Shown one piece after another: positions 6,923-15,267 of a stretch of DNA of 47,732 bases. Where the stretch lies: the NCBI GenBank assembly GCA_017400455.1, contig JAFPTC010000070.1, positions 1 through 47,732 of the forward strand. The letters are read 5' to 3'. A program made the position numbers and the translations under genes. The DNA comes from Prevotella sp. (lineage in GTDB: Bacteria; Bacteroidota; Bacteroidia; Bacteroidales; Bacteroidaceae). Under the pieces are notes generated by a model. The model was given only the letters and a program-made list of their open reading frames with translations, was not told the origin of the DNA and did no database searches. Numbering within the stretch: the stretch's first letter is position 1; the number at the start of each line of letters is the position of its first letter.

Positions 6923-9900
6923 TGAAGCGATTTTTTCTCTTGATGGCCGTAGTATTGTCATCGGCCCTCTCAGCCAGTGCACAGCGCACAGTCAGTGGTA
7001 CAGTAGTTGATAAGGATTTGAACGAGCCAGTCATTCAGGCCACCGTAGCCCTTCTGAAGCAGGACTCGACGCTGGTGACCAACGCCGTGACAAATCTGAG
7101 TGGTGTGTTCCAGATGACCGCCCCGCAGAACGGGCAGTTCATCTTGCGCGTAACCTATGTGGGCTACAAGCCCTTGTTCCGCAACCTGACCATCAGCGGA
7201 CAGCCGCAACGGCTGGGACAGCTGACTCTGGAACCCGACTCGAAAATGCTGAAGAACGTCGAGATTGTGAAGAACGTGGCCCGCGTACAGTCGAAGGGCG
7301 ACACGCTCATCTATAATGCCGACGCCTTCAAGACCCCCGAAGGATCGGTGGTGGAAGAGCTGGTGAAGCGCCTGCCCGGTGCCGAGATAGACGATAACGG
7401 CAACATCACCATCAACGGAAAGTCAGTGAGCAAGATCAAAGTAGACAAGAAGGAGTTTGGTGACGTGCAGACGGCACTGAAGAACCTGCCTGCCAACATT
7501 GTGGAGCGCATCCGCGCCTATGATGAGAAGAGCGACCTGGCCCGCATCACGGGTATTGACGACGGCAACGAGCAGACGGTGCTCGACCTGGGCCTGCGCT
7601 CGGGCATGAACCGTGGCACGATGCTGAACGTTGACCTGGGAGCTGGCACGAAAGACCGCTACACCAGCCGCATCTTTGGCATGTACATGCGCGGCGACTA
7701 TCGCCTGATGGGCATGCTCAACGCCAACAACACCAACGACATGGGCTTTGGTGGCGGTGGCGGCCGTCGCTTCGGCGGTGGCATGGGCAGCGGCGGACTG
7801 AACGCTGCCAAGAGCGGCATGGTGAACCTGAACTATGAGAAGACCGACCGCCTGATAGCTCAGGCCAGCGTGAACTATAACCACCGCGACGGCGACATAT
7901 GGTCGCGCCGCGCCAGCGAGAACTTTGTAGGCTCCACCTCGTCGTTCCAGAACTCGGTGAACCAGAACTTCAGCCGCTCGAACAGCTGGAGCGCACAGGG
8001 ACGCATAGAGTGGACGCCCGACACGCTTTGGAACATCAGCTTCCGCCCCAACTGGAGCTACTCTACGAACGACGGACGCAGCTGGAACACGTCGGCCACG
8101 TTCAATGCCGACCCATACGAAATCTTAGACACACAGCTGGGCTCGGCCCTGCTGCAGGAGATAGTGAAGACGGGCGGTGACCTGGAAGACATCATCGTCA
8201 ACGGCAGCATCAACAAGTCGTTGAGCTATGGCGAGAACAAACGACTGGGCGGAACGCTGATGGTGAACCGACTGCTGAACGGACGCGGACGCAACATCAC
8301 CCTGCAGCTTTCGGGTAACTGGAGCGACAACGAGAACCGCTCGCTCTCGTCCAACTGGACCCACCTGTTCCAGGGAACGGCAAGGTTCAACGGCGTGGAC
8401 GGCCTCTCGAACTATCAGACCAACCGCTTCAACCTCACCCCCACCAAGTCGTGGGACTACAGCGTCAGGGCTACCTATAGCGAGCCTATAGCCTATGCCA
8501 CGTTCCTGCAGTTCAGCTATACCTTCCAGTATCGCAACAATGAGAACGACCGCGCTACGTTCGACTACTCTGATCCGTTGCTGTCTGACCCCACGAAGGG
8601 CTTTGACTTCAACAACAGCGTGGGCTATCCCCGCTATCGCCAGTGGAACGACTATTTCAACCTGGTGGGCAACGGCTACTACCCGCAGAACGGCGACAGC
8701 TACTACAGTAAGGACCAGAGCCGCTACTCGGCCTACGAGAACTTTATCCACACGGGCGAGGTGATGCTGCGCTTCATTCGCAATACCTACGACTTCAACG
8801 TGGGCGTGCAGATTGTCCCCCAGACGTCGGAATATACGCAGCGCTACCTGGGCGTGGACACCATAGTCAACCGCTCGGTGGTGAACTGGAGCCCGACGGC
8901 CAATTTCCGCTGGCGTCCCTCAGAGCGCGGACAGCTGCGCTTCGAGTATCGTGGCAGCACCAGCCAGCCCTCGATTGAGAACCTGCTTGTCATCAACGAT
9001 GATACGGACCCCCTGAACAAAACCACGGGTAACCCCGACCTGAAGCCCTCGTTCACCCAGAGCTTCAACCTGCGCTACAACGACTTCTTCATGGATCATC
9101 AGCGCTTCATCAATGCCAATGCTAACTTCTCGACTACGATGAACAGCATTGCCAACAAGGTGACCTATGACCCCTTAACGGGTGCCAGCCTGAGGCGGCC
9201 GGAAAACATCAACGGCAACTGGAACGCCGGCGCGAACATCATGTTCAACTCGGCCATCGACACCATGGGCTATTTCAGCTATAACATACAACTGAGCGAC
9301 CGTTATAACCACCACGTGGGATATGTGGATAAGAACAAGGAGTCCCTGAAGAACGCTACGAACTCGAATACCATTGGCAGCCGCTTAGGACTGTCCTACC
9401 GTAACGACTGGTTGGAGGTGGAGCTGAATGGTTCGCTGAACTATACCCACACCCGCAACGAGCTGCAGCCGCAGTCGAACCTCGACACGTGGAGCTTCGC
9501 TTACGGCTTCAACACCACGCTGACCATGCCTTGGGGCACGCAGTTGGCCACAGACCTGGGCATGAACAGCCGTCGCGGCTACAGCGACAACTCGATGAAC
9601 ACCAACGAGCTGATTTGGAATGCACAGATCTCGCACAGCCTGCTCAGGGGAAAGCCGCTGACGCTCATGCTGCAGTTCTACGACATCCTTGGCCAGCAGA
9701 CGAACTTCTCGCGCAGCATCACGGCCATGGCTCGCACCGATAATGAGTATAATGCCATCACAAGCTACGTGATGTTCCGCGCCAGCTATCGTCTGAATCT
9801 CTTTGGCACTCGCGAGGCTCGCCAGGGCATGCGCATGGGCATGGGCGGCTTTGGCGGAGGCAACCGTGGCGGCGGTAATCGTGGCGGTGGCAACCGTGGC

Positions 9901-9948
9901 GGTGGCTTCGGAGGCGGCTTCGGCGGTGGATTCGGTGGCCGGTTCTAA
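6922..9948 (+). CDS. TonB-receptor-like outer-membrane beta-barrel protein with Gly/Arg-rich tail
   Basis: A 1008-residue protein with a signal peptide (cleavage after SALSASA). Residues ~22-105 are a carboxypeptidase-regulatory-like beta-sandwich (VSGTVVDKDLNEPVIQATVA), ~110-220 resemble a TonB-receptor plug (SVVEELVKRLPGAEID), and the rest is a long beta-barrel with many Asn/Tyr/Arg strands of the outer-membrane beta-barrel family 3 type. Unusual: a Gly-rich insertion near residues 274-290 and a Gly/Arg/Asn-rich tail (about 970-1008) that ends in RF after the last barrel strand. Neither SusD-like partner nor TonB gene is adjacent, so the cargo is unknown. It has a paralogue at 22058-24895. 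A strong bidirectional terminator follows. Confidence 0.88.
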   Translation: MKRFFLLMAVVLSSALSASAQRTVSGTVVDKDLNEPVIQATVALLKQDSTLVTNAVTNLSGVFQMTAPQNGQFILRVTYVGYKPLFRNLTISGQPQRLGQLTLEPDSKMLKNVEIVKNVARVQSKGDTLIYNADAFKTPEGSVVEELVKRLPGAEIDDNGNITINGKSVSKIKVDKKEFGDVQTALKNLPANIVERIRAYDEKSDLARITGIDDGNEQTVLDLGLRSGMNRGTMLNVDLGAGTKDRYTSRIFGMYMRGDYRLMGMLNANNTNDMGFGGGGGRRFGGGMGSGGLNAAKSGMVNLNYEKTDRLIAQASVNYNHRDGDIWSRRASENFVGSTSSFQNSVNQNFSRSNSWSAQGRIEWTPDTLWNISFRPNWSYSTNDGRSWNTSATFNADPYEILDTQLGSALLQEIVKTGGDLEDIIVNGSINKSLSYGENKRLGGTLMVNRLLNGRGRNITLQLSGNWSDNENRSLSSNWTHLFQGTARFNGVDGLSNYQTNRFNLTPTKSWDYSVRATYSEPIAYATFLQFSYTFQYRNNENDRATFDYSDPLLSDPTKGFDFNNSVGYPRYRQWNDYFNLVGNGYYPQNGDSYYSKDQSRYSAYENFIHTGEVMLRFIRNTYDFNVGVQIVPQTSEYTQRYLGVDTIVNRSVVNWSPTANFRWRPSERGQLRFEYRGSTSQPSIENLLVINDDTDPLNKTTGNPDLKPSFTQSFNLRYNDFFMDHQRFINANANFSTTMNSIANKVTYDPLTGASLRRPENINGNWNAGANIMFNSAIDTMGYFSYNIQLSDRYNHHVGYVDKNKESLKNATNSNTIGSRLGLSYRNDWLEVELNGSLNYTHTRNELQPQSNLDTWSFAYGFNTTLTMPWGTQLATDLGMNSRRGYSDNSMNTNELIWNAQISHSLLRGKPLTLMLQFYDILGQQTNFSRSITAMARTDNEYNAITSYVMFRASYRLNLFGTREARQGMRMGMGGFGGGNRGGGNRGGGNRGGGFGGGFGGGFGGRF

Positions 9949-9959
9949 ATGGCCGTAGA

Positions 9960-10020
9960 CCAAAAGAAGAATGGGCTGCGCTTCCTCAAGTAAGGTTGGC
10001 GCAGCCCATTCTTCTTTTGG
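9960..10020. terminator. Bidirectional intrinsic terminator with a 22-bp perfect stem
   Basis: Arms 9960-9981 and 9999-10020 are perfectly complementary over 22 bp with a 17-nt loop. The GC core GGGCTGCGC is flanked by A-rich and T-rich segments, so it can terminate in both directions. It lies between the convergent beta-barrel gene and the DUF5606 gene. Confidence 0.9.
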
Positions 10021-10031
10021 TTTACTATTCT

Positions 10032-10457
10032 CTATTCCTCAGCCTTAGGCTGTTCTTCTTTCTCTTCCTTGAAGTCGGTGATGTCGTTCTCGATGAGGAT
10101 GTCATACCACTGGATGAGCTTCTTGATGTCGCTGACATGAACGCGCTCGCGATCGAAATTGGGCAGCACCTTGGCAAAATACTCACGCAGTTCGTCGCCG
10201 CTGGCTTTCTTGTAGTCTACGGAAGACTTCTTGCCTTCCTCCAGCGTCTTCAGGCTTTCCAGCACGTCCATCAAGGGCACGTCGTCGCTGTCGGTGAACA
10301 TGGCGATGTCAGTCAATGAGGTGATGCGGTCGCTGCCGAAAGCCGGCATGCGCTTGTGGCTGGCGTCCAGAGCCTCGACGATGAGGCTGTTCTTACCGCG
10401 TGATACTAATTTGTAGAGACCGGGCTTGCCGGCAATGGCTAAAATAGTTTGTTGCAT
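10032..10457 (-). CDS. DUF5606-family protein
   Basis: A 141-residue soluble protein conserved in Bacteroidetes, with the family start ILAIAGKPGLYKLVSRGKNSLIVEAL and a central PLMDVLESL region; the C-terminus is an acidic, Lys/Glu-rich tail. The molecular function is unknown. It overlaps the end of coaE by 19 bp and closes the nusB-yajC-ybbR-coaE operon, an order often kept in this phylum, which suggests a housekeeping role. Confidence 0.85.
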   Translation of the reverse strand: MQQTILAIAGKPGLYKLVSRGKNSLIVEALDASHKRMPAFGSDRITSLTDIAMFTDSDDVPLMDVLESLKTLEEGKKSSVDYKKASGDELREYFAKVLPNFDRERVHVSDIKKLIQWYDILIENDITDFKEEKEEQPKAEE

Positions 10458-11020
10458 GATTCTTTTAATTGTTGTAATATGATTTCTATTTGTGGGAGCA
10501 GCGGTTGCTGCCCGTCGTTTCTTATTTCAAAGTCGGCACGCCTCTGGATCTCTTCCTGAGGCCATTGGCGGCCCATCCATTCCTTGGCTTTCTCGCTGCC
10601 GATGCCGTCGCGGTGCATGATGCGGCGGATGCGCACGTCCTCGGGAGCCGTGACCACGATGACAGTGTCCACGAGCCGGTCGAAACCTGACTCGTAAAGG
10701 ATGGCGCATTCCATCCATTCCATGCCGCTTTGGATGAAATCGTTGGCCACGGCAGGATGGACGATGGTGTTGATGGCCTCGGCGTTTTGGGGCGATGTCA
10801 GCAGAAATTGTGCCACGGCCGCTTTGTTCAACACATTATTAATATATGTGTCGGGGCCGATGAGGCTCGTCAGCTCCTGGCGAAGCTGTTGCGAAGTGTG
10901 CATTAGCCGCTTCGCAGCCTGGTCGCAATCGTAAATGTCGATGCCCTGCTGCTTCAGCAACTGGCAGACATAGCTTTTGCCGCTGCCTATTCCTCCGGTA
11001 ATGGCCACACGATGCTTCAT
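10439..11020 (-). CDS. coaE: Dephospho-CoA kinase
   Basis: Last step of coenzyme A synthesis: ATP-dependent phosphorylation of the 3'-hydroxyl of dephospho-CoA. The P-loop is GGIGSGKS (residues 9-16), followed by the DCDQAAK substrate region and the TIVHPAV motif typical of CoaE. At 193 aa it has the normal size. Its ATG overlaps the stop of the YbbR gene by 4 bp (ATGA), implying translational coupling. The first CoA-pathway enzyme, a type II pantothenate kinase, is encoded separately at 36.7 kb. Confidence 0.95.
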   Translation of the reverse strand: MKHRVAITGGIGSGKSYVCQLLKQQGIDIYDCDQAAKRLMHTSQQLRQELTSLIGPDTYINNVLNKAAVAQFLLTSPQNAEAINTIVHPAVANDFIQSGMEWMECAILYESGFDRLVDTVIVVTAPEDVRIRRIMHRDGIGSEKAKEWMGRQWPQEEIQRRADFEIRNDGQQPLLPQIEIILQQLKESCNKLF

Positions 11021-11991
11021 TCCTGTTCTTCAATGAGATAGTCCACCTGCTCGGTTTCCATCTGCACGCGCTGAATGCCGGCAGGCTGTAGCCGCAGGTA
11101 GATGTTGCACTTCTGATCGGCACTGTTGCGCAGCTCTTCGTAGTCGGCCACGATGAGGAAGTCGTCGGGCGACATGTGTTGGTAATTCTTCATGCCGGTA
11201 ACGAAGCTGACAGACACCTTGGCGGGAAAAGTCCGCAGCTTCTTTCCCTCGGGCATGTTGATGCCTTTCACGGGAATGTTGTCGATGGTTACCTCGGTAA
11301 GCATGTCGGTCTGGAAGCGGATGTTCACCACGTCGGGAATCATCTTCACGCCTTCAATCTTCAGCAGGCGGGCTTTGACATCCAGCGAGTCGTGGAAATC
11401 GGAATACTTCAGCGTTTCCGTATAGACCATGTCAATGCTGTCCATCTTCTCCTCGGAAGCATAGATGGTCACGCTGTCGGGCATATAGCTTACGTCAGAG
11501 ATGAAATAAAGCTTGTCGGGTTCAACAGTGCCACGATACTGGATGGGCACCAGCTTCTTCTCGCCATTATTGTAGAAGAAAACTTCAGACTCGGGCTTCA
11601 CGCTGACCGCCTTTGCCGAGGCTGGCAGCTGGCTGTTGACCAGTTTCAGCAGGTCGCTGGCGGGAACTATTCCCTTGCCGTTGGTATGGGAATAGCGCTT
11701 GAAGTCAATGTCAATGGGCTTCTGGTCCTTGCTGTAAAGGTAGGTGATGAGGCTGATGCCTTTGTCGCGTATGTTCACGCGAATGGTGTCATTATCTCCA
11801 GAGGTGATGACCACATTGTCGGGCACATTGACAATGCGCACAGGAATCTTCAGCTCCTGCTCAAAATTCTCGTTCAGCGTGGTAAGGAGCCAGAAGAAAC
11901 CTGCTACACACAAGAAAAACAGAAATATCAGGAATTCCCTGTTGGCCCAGCCAAACAGGAAACGCCTGATTGTACTGAAGATGTTGCCCAT
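11017..11991 (-). CDS. YbbR-like membrane-anchored protein
   Basis: A 324-residue protein with one N-terminal membrane segment (about residues 18-38, FLIFLFFLCVAGFFWLL) and an extracytoplasmic part made of YbbR-type beta repeats (for example IPVRIVNVPDNVVIT and VTIDNIPVKGINMPEG). In Firmicutes YbbR/CdaR proteins regulate the diadenylate cyclase CdaA; no cyclase gene is next to it here, so that role cannot be assumed. It sits between yajC and coaE, the conserved Bacteroidetes order, 18 bp downstream of yajC. Confidence 0.85.
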   Translation of the reverse strand: MGNIFSTIRRFLFGWANREFLIFLFFLCVAGFFWLLTTLNENFEQELKIPVRIVNVPDNVVITSGDNDTIRVNIRDKGISLITYLYSKDQKPIDIDFKRYSHTNGKGIVPASDLLKLVNSQLPASAKAVSVKPESEVFFYNNGEKKLVPIQYRGTVEPDKLYFISDVSYMPDSVTIYASEEKMDSIDMVYTETLKYSDFHDSLDVKARLLKIEGVKMIPDVVNIRFQTDMLTEVTIDNIPVKGINMPEGKKLRTFPAKVSVSFVTGMKNYQHMSPDDFLIVADYEELRNSADQKCNIYLRLQPAGIQRVQMETEQVDYLIEEQE

Positions 11992-12009
11992 CGACGATGC
12001 AGGGTGTTG

Positions 12010-12324
12010 TTACTTCTGCGTCGGGGTGTTAACCATGTCCTTGAACACGGCGCTCTTGGCCACGGTGATGACGGTGTCCTTGGCAATCTTCACGTCAACG
12101 GTGCCTTTGGCCAGGTCAACGCTCTTCACGGTGCCATAGATGCCGCTGCCTACGATGACGGCCATTCCTTCCTGAAGCTGGTTCTGGAAGTTTCTGATTT
12201 CTTTTTGCTGTTTCTGCTGCGGGCGAATCATGAAGAAGTACATGATGGCAAAGATGGCTACCATCATCAGCAGCATCATCATGCCGCCACCGCCCTGCTG
12301 GGCTTGTAAGAGGATGTTTGTCAT
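12010..12324 (-). CDS. yajC: Preprotein translocase subunit YajC
   Basis: A 104-residue accessory subunit of the SecDF-YajC complex that assists protein export at the inner membrane. One membrane helix near the N-terminus (MMMLLMMVAIFAIMYFFMIR) is followed by the conserved RPQQKQQKE stretch and a small beta domain (GMAVIVGSGIYGTVKSVD). Gly/Met-rich N-terminus and length fit the family. secDF is not nearby. Second gene of the nusB operon. Confidence 0.93.
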   Translation of the reverse strand: MTNILLQAQQGGGGMMMLLMMVAIFAIMYFFMIRPQQKQQKEIRNFQNQLQEGMAVIVGSGIYGTVKSVDLAKGTVDVKIAKDTVITVAKSAVFKDMVNTPTQK

Positions 12325-12342
12325 TGTTGATAATTAATTTTA

Positions 12343-13305
12343 TTATTGTTTTTTCGGTTTGTTTGATGAGGCTTGGGGAGTCTCCAACTGCTTCATCAGG
12401 CGTCCTTGCCTGATCAGGTGGCGGGCAATGGCGTCGAGCATGCCGTTGATATAGCCAAAGCTGCGTGGAGTGGAGTAGACCTTTGAAAGGTTTACGAACT
12501 CGTTGATGGTAACCGATAGGGGGATGCTGGGGAAGGTGAGCATCTCGGCAATGGCTATCTGCATGAGGATGACGTCCATGTAGGCCAGTCGCGAGAAATC
12601 CCAGTTCGCCGAGGCCTCGCTCATGTAGCGCTGATACTCATCGGCATTCAGTATGGAGGCGCGGAACAGCTTGCGGGCATAGTCCTTCTCTTCCTCCGAG
12701 TCGTATTCGGGCAGGAGTTGCTGCTTGGCGCCGTTCTTCTCTTCAAAGCGCTTGATGGTTTTCAGCACAAAGGTGTCTACCACTTCCTTGTCGTCGTTCC
12801 AGTAGAGGCTTTGCTCTTCCAGTAAGTTGTCGAGGTCTTCGTTTTCCTGAATGAGCGTACGATAAATCTTCCGCCACATTTCCCTGTCAGCCTCATAGCT
12901 GTCCTCGCCCTCAAGGTAGTCCTTGTAAATCTGGCTTTGCTCTATCTGCTCCAGCAATTTGCCCACGAATTCCGGTTCGTCGGCCCACGTGCGTTTTTGG
13001 TTTCCAATAAACTCTCTCAGCTGGATGTTGTTCTCCAGCTGCACGGCAAAACGGTTGAAAGCAAATTTCTGTGGAGGTTCAGGCGTACCCTCGCGTTTGG
13101 CTTTTGCCTGAAGCAATTCGAGGCGCCTCTGCGATTCTCCTCTTACGGCCACGATGAGCGCCAGCAAGTGGTTATAGAGGTCGTAGGCTTTCGACAGGCT
13201 GAAAAACAATTCTTTTTCAGCGTTGTCAATGTTCTTGTTACCATTTTGATAATACGCGTAGGTTAGCTGAACAATCTTAATTCTGATGATTTCTCTGTTA
13301 ATCAT
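12343..13305 (-). CDS. nusB: Transcription antitermination factor NusB (long Bacteroidetes form)
   Basis: RNA-binding factor that joins NusE and boxA RNA in antitermination complexes for rRNA operons. The 320-residue protein is about twice the length of E. coli NusB. The NusB helical core is in the C-terminal part (residues ~195-300, with DVILMQIAIAEML and the FVNLSKVYSTPRSFGYINGMLD signature), after an N-terminal helical extension beginning INREIIRIKIVQLTYAYYQ. This long form is the usual one in Bacteroidetes. First gene of the five-gene minus operon. Confidence 0.92.
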   Translation of the reverse strand: MINREIIRIKIVQLTYAYYQNGNKNIDNAEKELFFSLSKAYDLYNHLLALIVAVRGESQRRLELLQAKAKREGTPEPPQKFAFNRFAVQLENNIQLREFIGNQKRTWADEPEFVGKLLEQIEQSQIYKDYLEGEDSYEADREMWRKIYRTLIQENEDLDNLLEEQSLYWNDDKEVVDTFVLKTIKRFEEKNGAKQQLLPEYDSEEEKDYARKLFRASILNADEYQRYMSEASANWDFSRLAYMDVILMQIAIAEMLTFPSIPLSVTINEFVNLSKVYSTPRSFGYINGMLDAIARHLIRQGRLMKQLETPQASSNKPKKQ

Positions 13306-13329
13306 TTATCTCTTTTGTCTTTATCGAGT

Positions 13330-13338
13330 GCAAATTTA
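13330..13338 (-). promoter_or_regulatory. -7 promoter element of the nusB operon
   Basis: TAAATTTGC on the minus strand, 24 bp from the nusB start codon; the -33 position has only a CTTG. Confidence 0.5.
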
Positions 13339-13397
13339 GGCATTTTTCCGCTATTATACAAGAAAAACAAACTTTTTTTGAAAATTTGTCGTTTATC

Positions 13398-13431
13398 TTT
13401 GTCTTTTATCATTTTAATTTAGTACCTTTGC
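13398..13431 (+). promoter_or_regulatory. Promoter of the rplY operon
   Basis: TTTG (13398-13401), 21 bp, then TACCTTTGC (13423-13431). The transcript would carry a leader of about 80 nt before the ATG at 13515, long enough for regulation of a ribosomal-protein gene, though I see no convincing hairpin. Confidence 0.75.
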
Positions 13432-13514
13432 ACCCGCTTTTTTCGTGTGATGGCGAATTAAGTCGAAAGCAAAACAATTATTTTAACAACTTAATTTAGA
13501 GTAACACAAACGTT

Positions 13515-14108
13515 ATGAGAGAAATTTCAATCAATGGTCAGAAGCGCGAGGCTACTGGCAAAAAGGCTTCAAAGCTGATGCGTAAGGAGGGACTTGTTCC
13601 CTGCAACCTGTATGGTGAGGATAAGGACGAGAAGGGTCTGCCCAAGGCTCTGTCGTTCGCTGCTCCCTTCACCGAGCTGCGTAAGGCTGTCTACACTCCC
13701 TACGTCTATGTTGTCAACATCAACATCGATGGCAAGGAGCACAAGGCTATCATCAAGGAGCTTCAGTTCCATCCCACTACCGATGCTCTGCTGCACGCCG
13801 ACTTCTACGAGGTGAACGAGCAGAAGGAGATCACCGTGGGTATCCCCGTTAAGCTGAACGGCCTGGCTCAGGGCGTGCGCGACGGTGGTAAGCTGAACCT
13901 CAGCATCCGCAAGATTGATGTCACCGCTCCTTATAAGAACATTCCTGAGATTCTGGAAATCGACGTCACCAACCTCCAGCTGGGCAAGGCCATCAAGGTT
14001 GGCGAGCTGAACTTCGAGGGCTTGACGCTGGCTACTCCTGCTCAGGTGGTGGTATGCTCCGTGAAGGAGACCCGCGCATCGAAGGCTGCTGCCGCTGCTG
14101 CCGAGTAA
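13515..14108 (+). CDS. rplY: 50S ribosomal protein bL25 (Ctc form)
   Basis: 5S-rRNA-binding ribosomal protein of 197 aa, the long Ctc/TL5 form with an N-terminal L25 domain (residues ~1-90; opening REISINGQKREATGKKASK) and a C-terminal beta domain (~95-185, with GIPVKLNGLAQGVRDGGKL). It ends in an Ala/Glu tail. The codon choice is that of a strongly expressed gene. It leads a plus-strand run with pth (8 bp gap), the usual bacterial pairing of bL25 and peptidyl-tRNA hydrolase. Confidence 0.96.
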   Translation: MREISINGQKREATGKKASKLMRKEGLVPCNLYGEDKDEKGLPKALSFAAPFTELRKAVYTPYVYVVNINIDGKEHKAIIKELQFHPTTDALLHADFYEVNEQKEITVGIPVKLNGLAQGVRDGGKLNLSIRKIDVTAPYKNIPEILEIDVTNLQLGKAIKVGELNFEGLTLATPAQVVVCSVKETRASKAAAAAAE

Positions 14109-14116
14109 TCTGTTTT

Positions 14117-14719
14117 ATGGATAAATATTTGATTGTTGGGCTGGGAAATCCGGGCGACGAGTACGCCCAAACCCGCCACAATACAGGATTCATGGTGTTG
14201 GATGCTTTTGCGAAAGCATCCAATGCTGTTTTCAGCGACCGCCGCTATGGTTTCGTTGCCGAGACTTCTCTGCGCGGCAGGAAACTGTTTTTGCTTAAAC
14301 CCACTACCTTCATGAATCTTAGTGGCAATGCCGTTCGTTATTGGCTTGGTAAGGAAAACATTGACCAACAGCGACTGCTGGTGGTCAGCGACGACGTGGC
14401 CCTGCCCCTCGGCGCTTTCCGCCTGAAGGCCAATGGGTCGAACGGTGGCCACAACGGGCTGGGACATATTCAGCAGCTCATCGGCCAGCAGTATGCTCGC
14501 CTGCGCGTGGGCATAGGCGCCGACTATCCTCAAGGCGGCCAGATCGACTGGGTGCTGGGACGCTACAGCCAAGACGAGATGCAGCTGCTGCAACCCACCT
14601 TCGACCTTTCCGTGAAGATCATCGAAAGCTTTGTGCTGGCCGGCATCGACATTACGATGAACCAGTACAACAAGCTTGGCAAGACCCGCCCAGGTGCTCA
14701 GCAAGGGAAGGACGTTTAA
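14117..14719 (+). CDS. pth: Peptidyl-tRNA hydrolase
   Basis: Releases tRNA from prematurely dropped peptidyl-tRNA. The N-terminus YLIVGLGNPGDEYAQTRHNTG holds the catalytic His21 and Asn11; later conserved parts are LLKPTTFMNLSG and VVSDDVALPLG with the acidic catalytic residues, then GSNGGHNGLG. 200 aa, normal. I take the ATG at 14117, 8 bp after rplY; an in-frame ATG at 14054 lies inside rplY and would add non-homologous residues. Confidence 0.96.
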   Translation: MDKYLIVGLGNPGDEYAQTRHNTGFMVLDAFAKASNAVFSDRRYGFVAETSLRGRKLFLLKPTTFMNLSGNAVRYWLGKENIDQQRLLVVSDDVALPLGAFRLKANGSNGGHNGLGHIQQLIGQQYARLRVGIGADYPQGGQIDWVLGRYSQDEMQLLQPTFDLSVKIIESFVLAGIDITMNQYNKLGKTRPGAQQGKDV

Positions 14720-14733
14720 TACATTATTATACA

Positions 14734-15234
14734 ATGCATAGCAAGAACGGCATGAAAAATGATGGAAAGTCTGCCCAGTCTTCCTCCTCGGGGGAGGCCC
14801 AGGGTGGGCTTGCCCGTTTGGACAAGTGGCTCTGGTCGGCCCGCATCTTCAAGACCCGCTCGCTGGCCGCTGACGCCTGCAAGAACGGACGCGTGGCAGT
14901 GAACGACACCTTGGTGAAGCCCTCGCGCATGGTGAAGCAGGGCGACGTCATCAGCGTTCGCAAGCCTCCCGTCACCTTTTCCTTCAAGCTGCTGAAACCC
15001 ATCGAGCAGCGCGTGGGGGCCAAGCTCCTGCCAGAAATCTATGAGAACGTCACGCCGCAAGACCAGTATGACCTGCTGGAAATGAACCGCATCAGCGGCT
15101 TCGTTGACCGCGCCCGTGGCACCGGACGCCCCACGAAGAAAGACCGTCGCCAGATGGACGCCTTCGTCGGCCCCTCGCTGGAGGGCTTCTACGACTTGGA
15201 CTTTGAAAACTGGGACGACGATGACGAAGAATAA
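14734..15234 (+). CDS. hslR: S4-domain RNA-binding protein, Hsp15-like
   Basis: A 166-residue protein with an S4 RNA-binding domain (residues ~27-85, ARLDKWLWSARIFKTRSLA). In E. coli, Hsp15 rescues 50S subunits that carry stalled nascent chains; the same role is likely but inferred. The C-terminal half includes RARGTGRPTKKDRRQMD and ends in an acidic tail, and the N-terminus has a Ser-rich linker. It follows pth by 14 bp, consistent with a translation-quality-control operon. Confidence 0.87.
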   Translation: MHSKNGMKNDGKSAQSSSSGEAQGGLARLDKWLWSARIFKTRSLAADACKNGRVAVNDTLVKPSRMVKQGDVISVRKPPVTFSFKLLKPIEQRVGAKLLPEIYENVTPQDQYDLLEMNRISGFVDRARGTGRPTKKDRRQMDAFVGPSLEGFYDLDFENWDDDDEE

Positions 15235-15267
15235 TCAGTTTACATTAAAAAATAACATTTTGTAACC

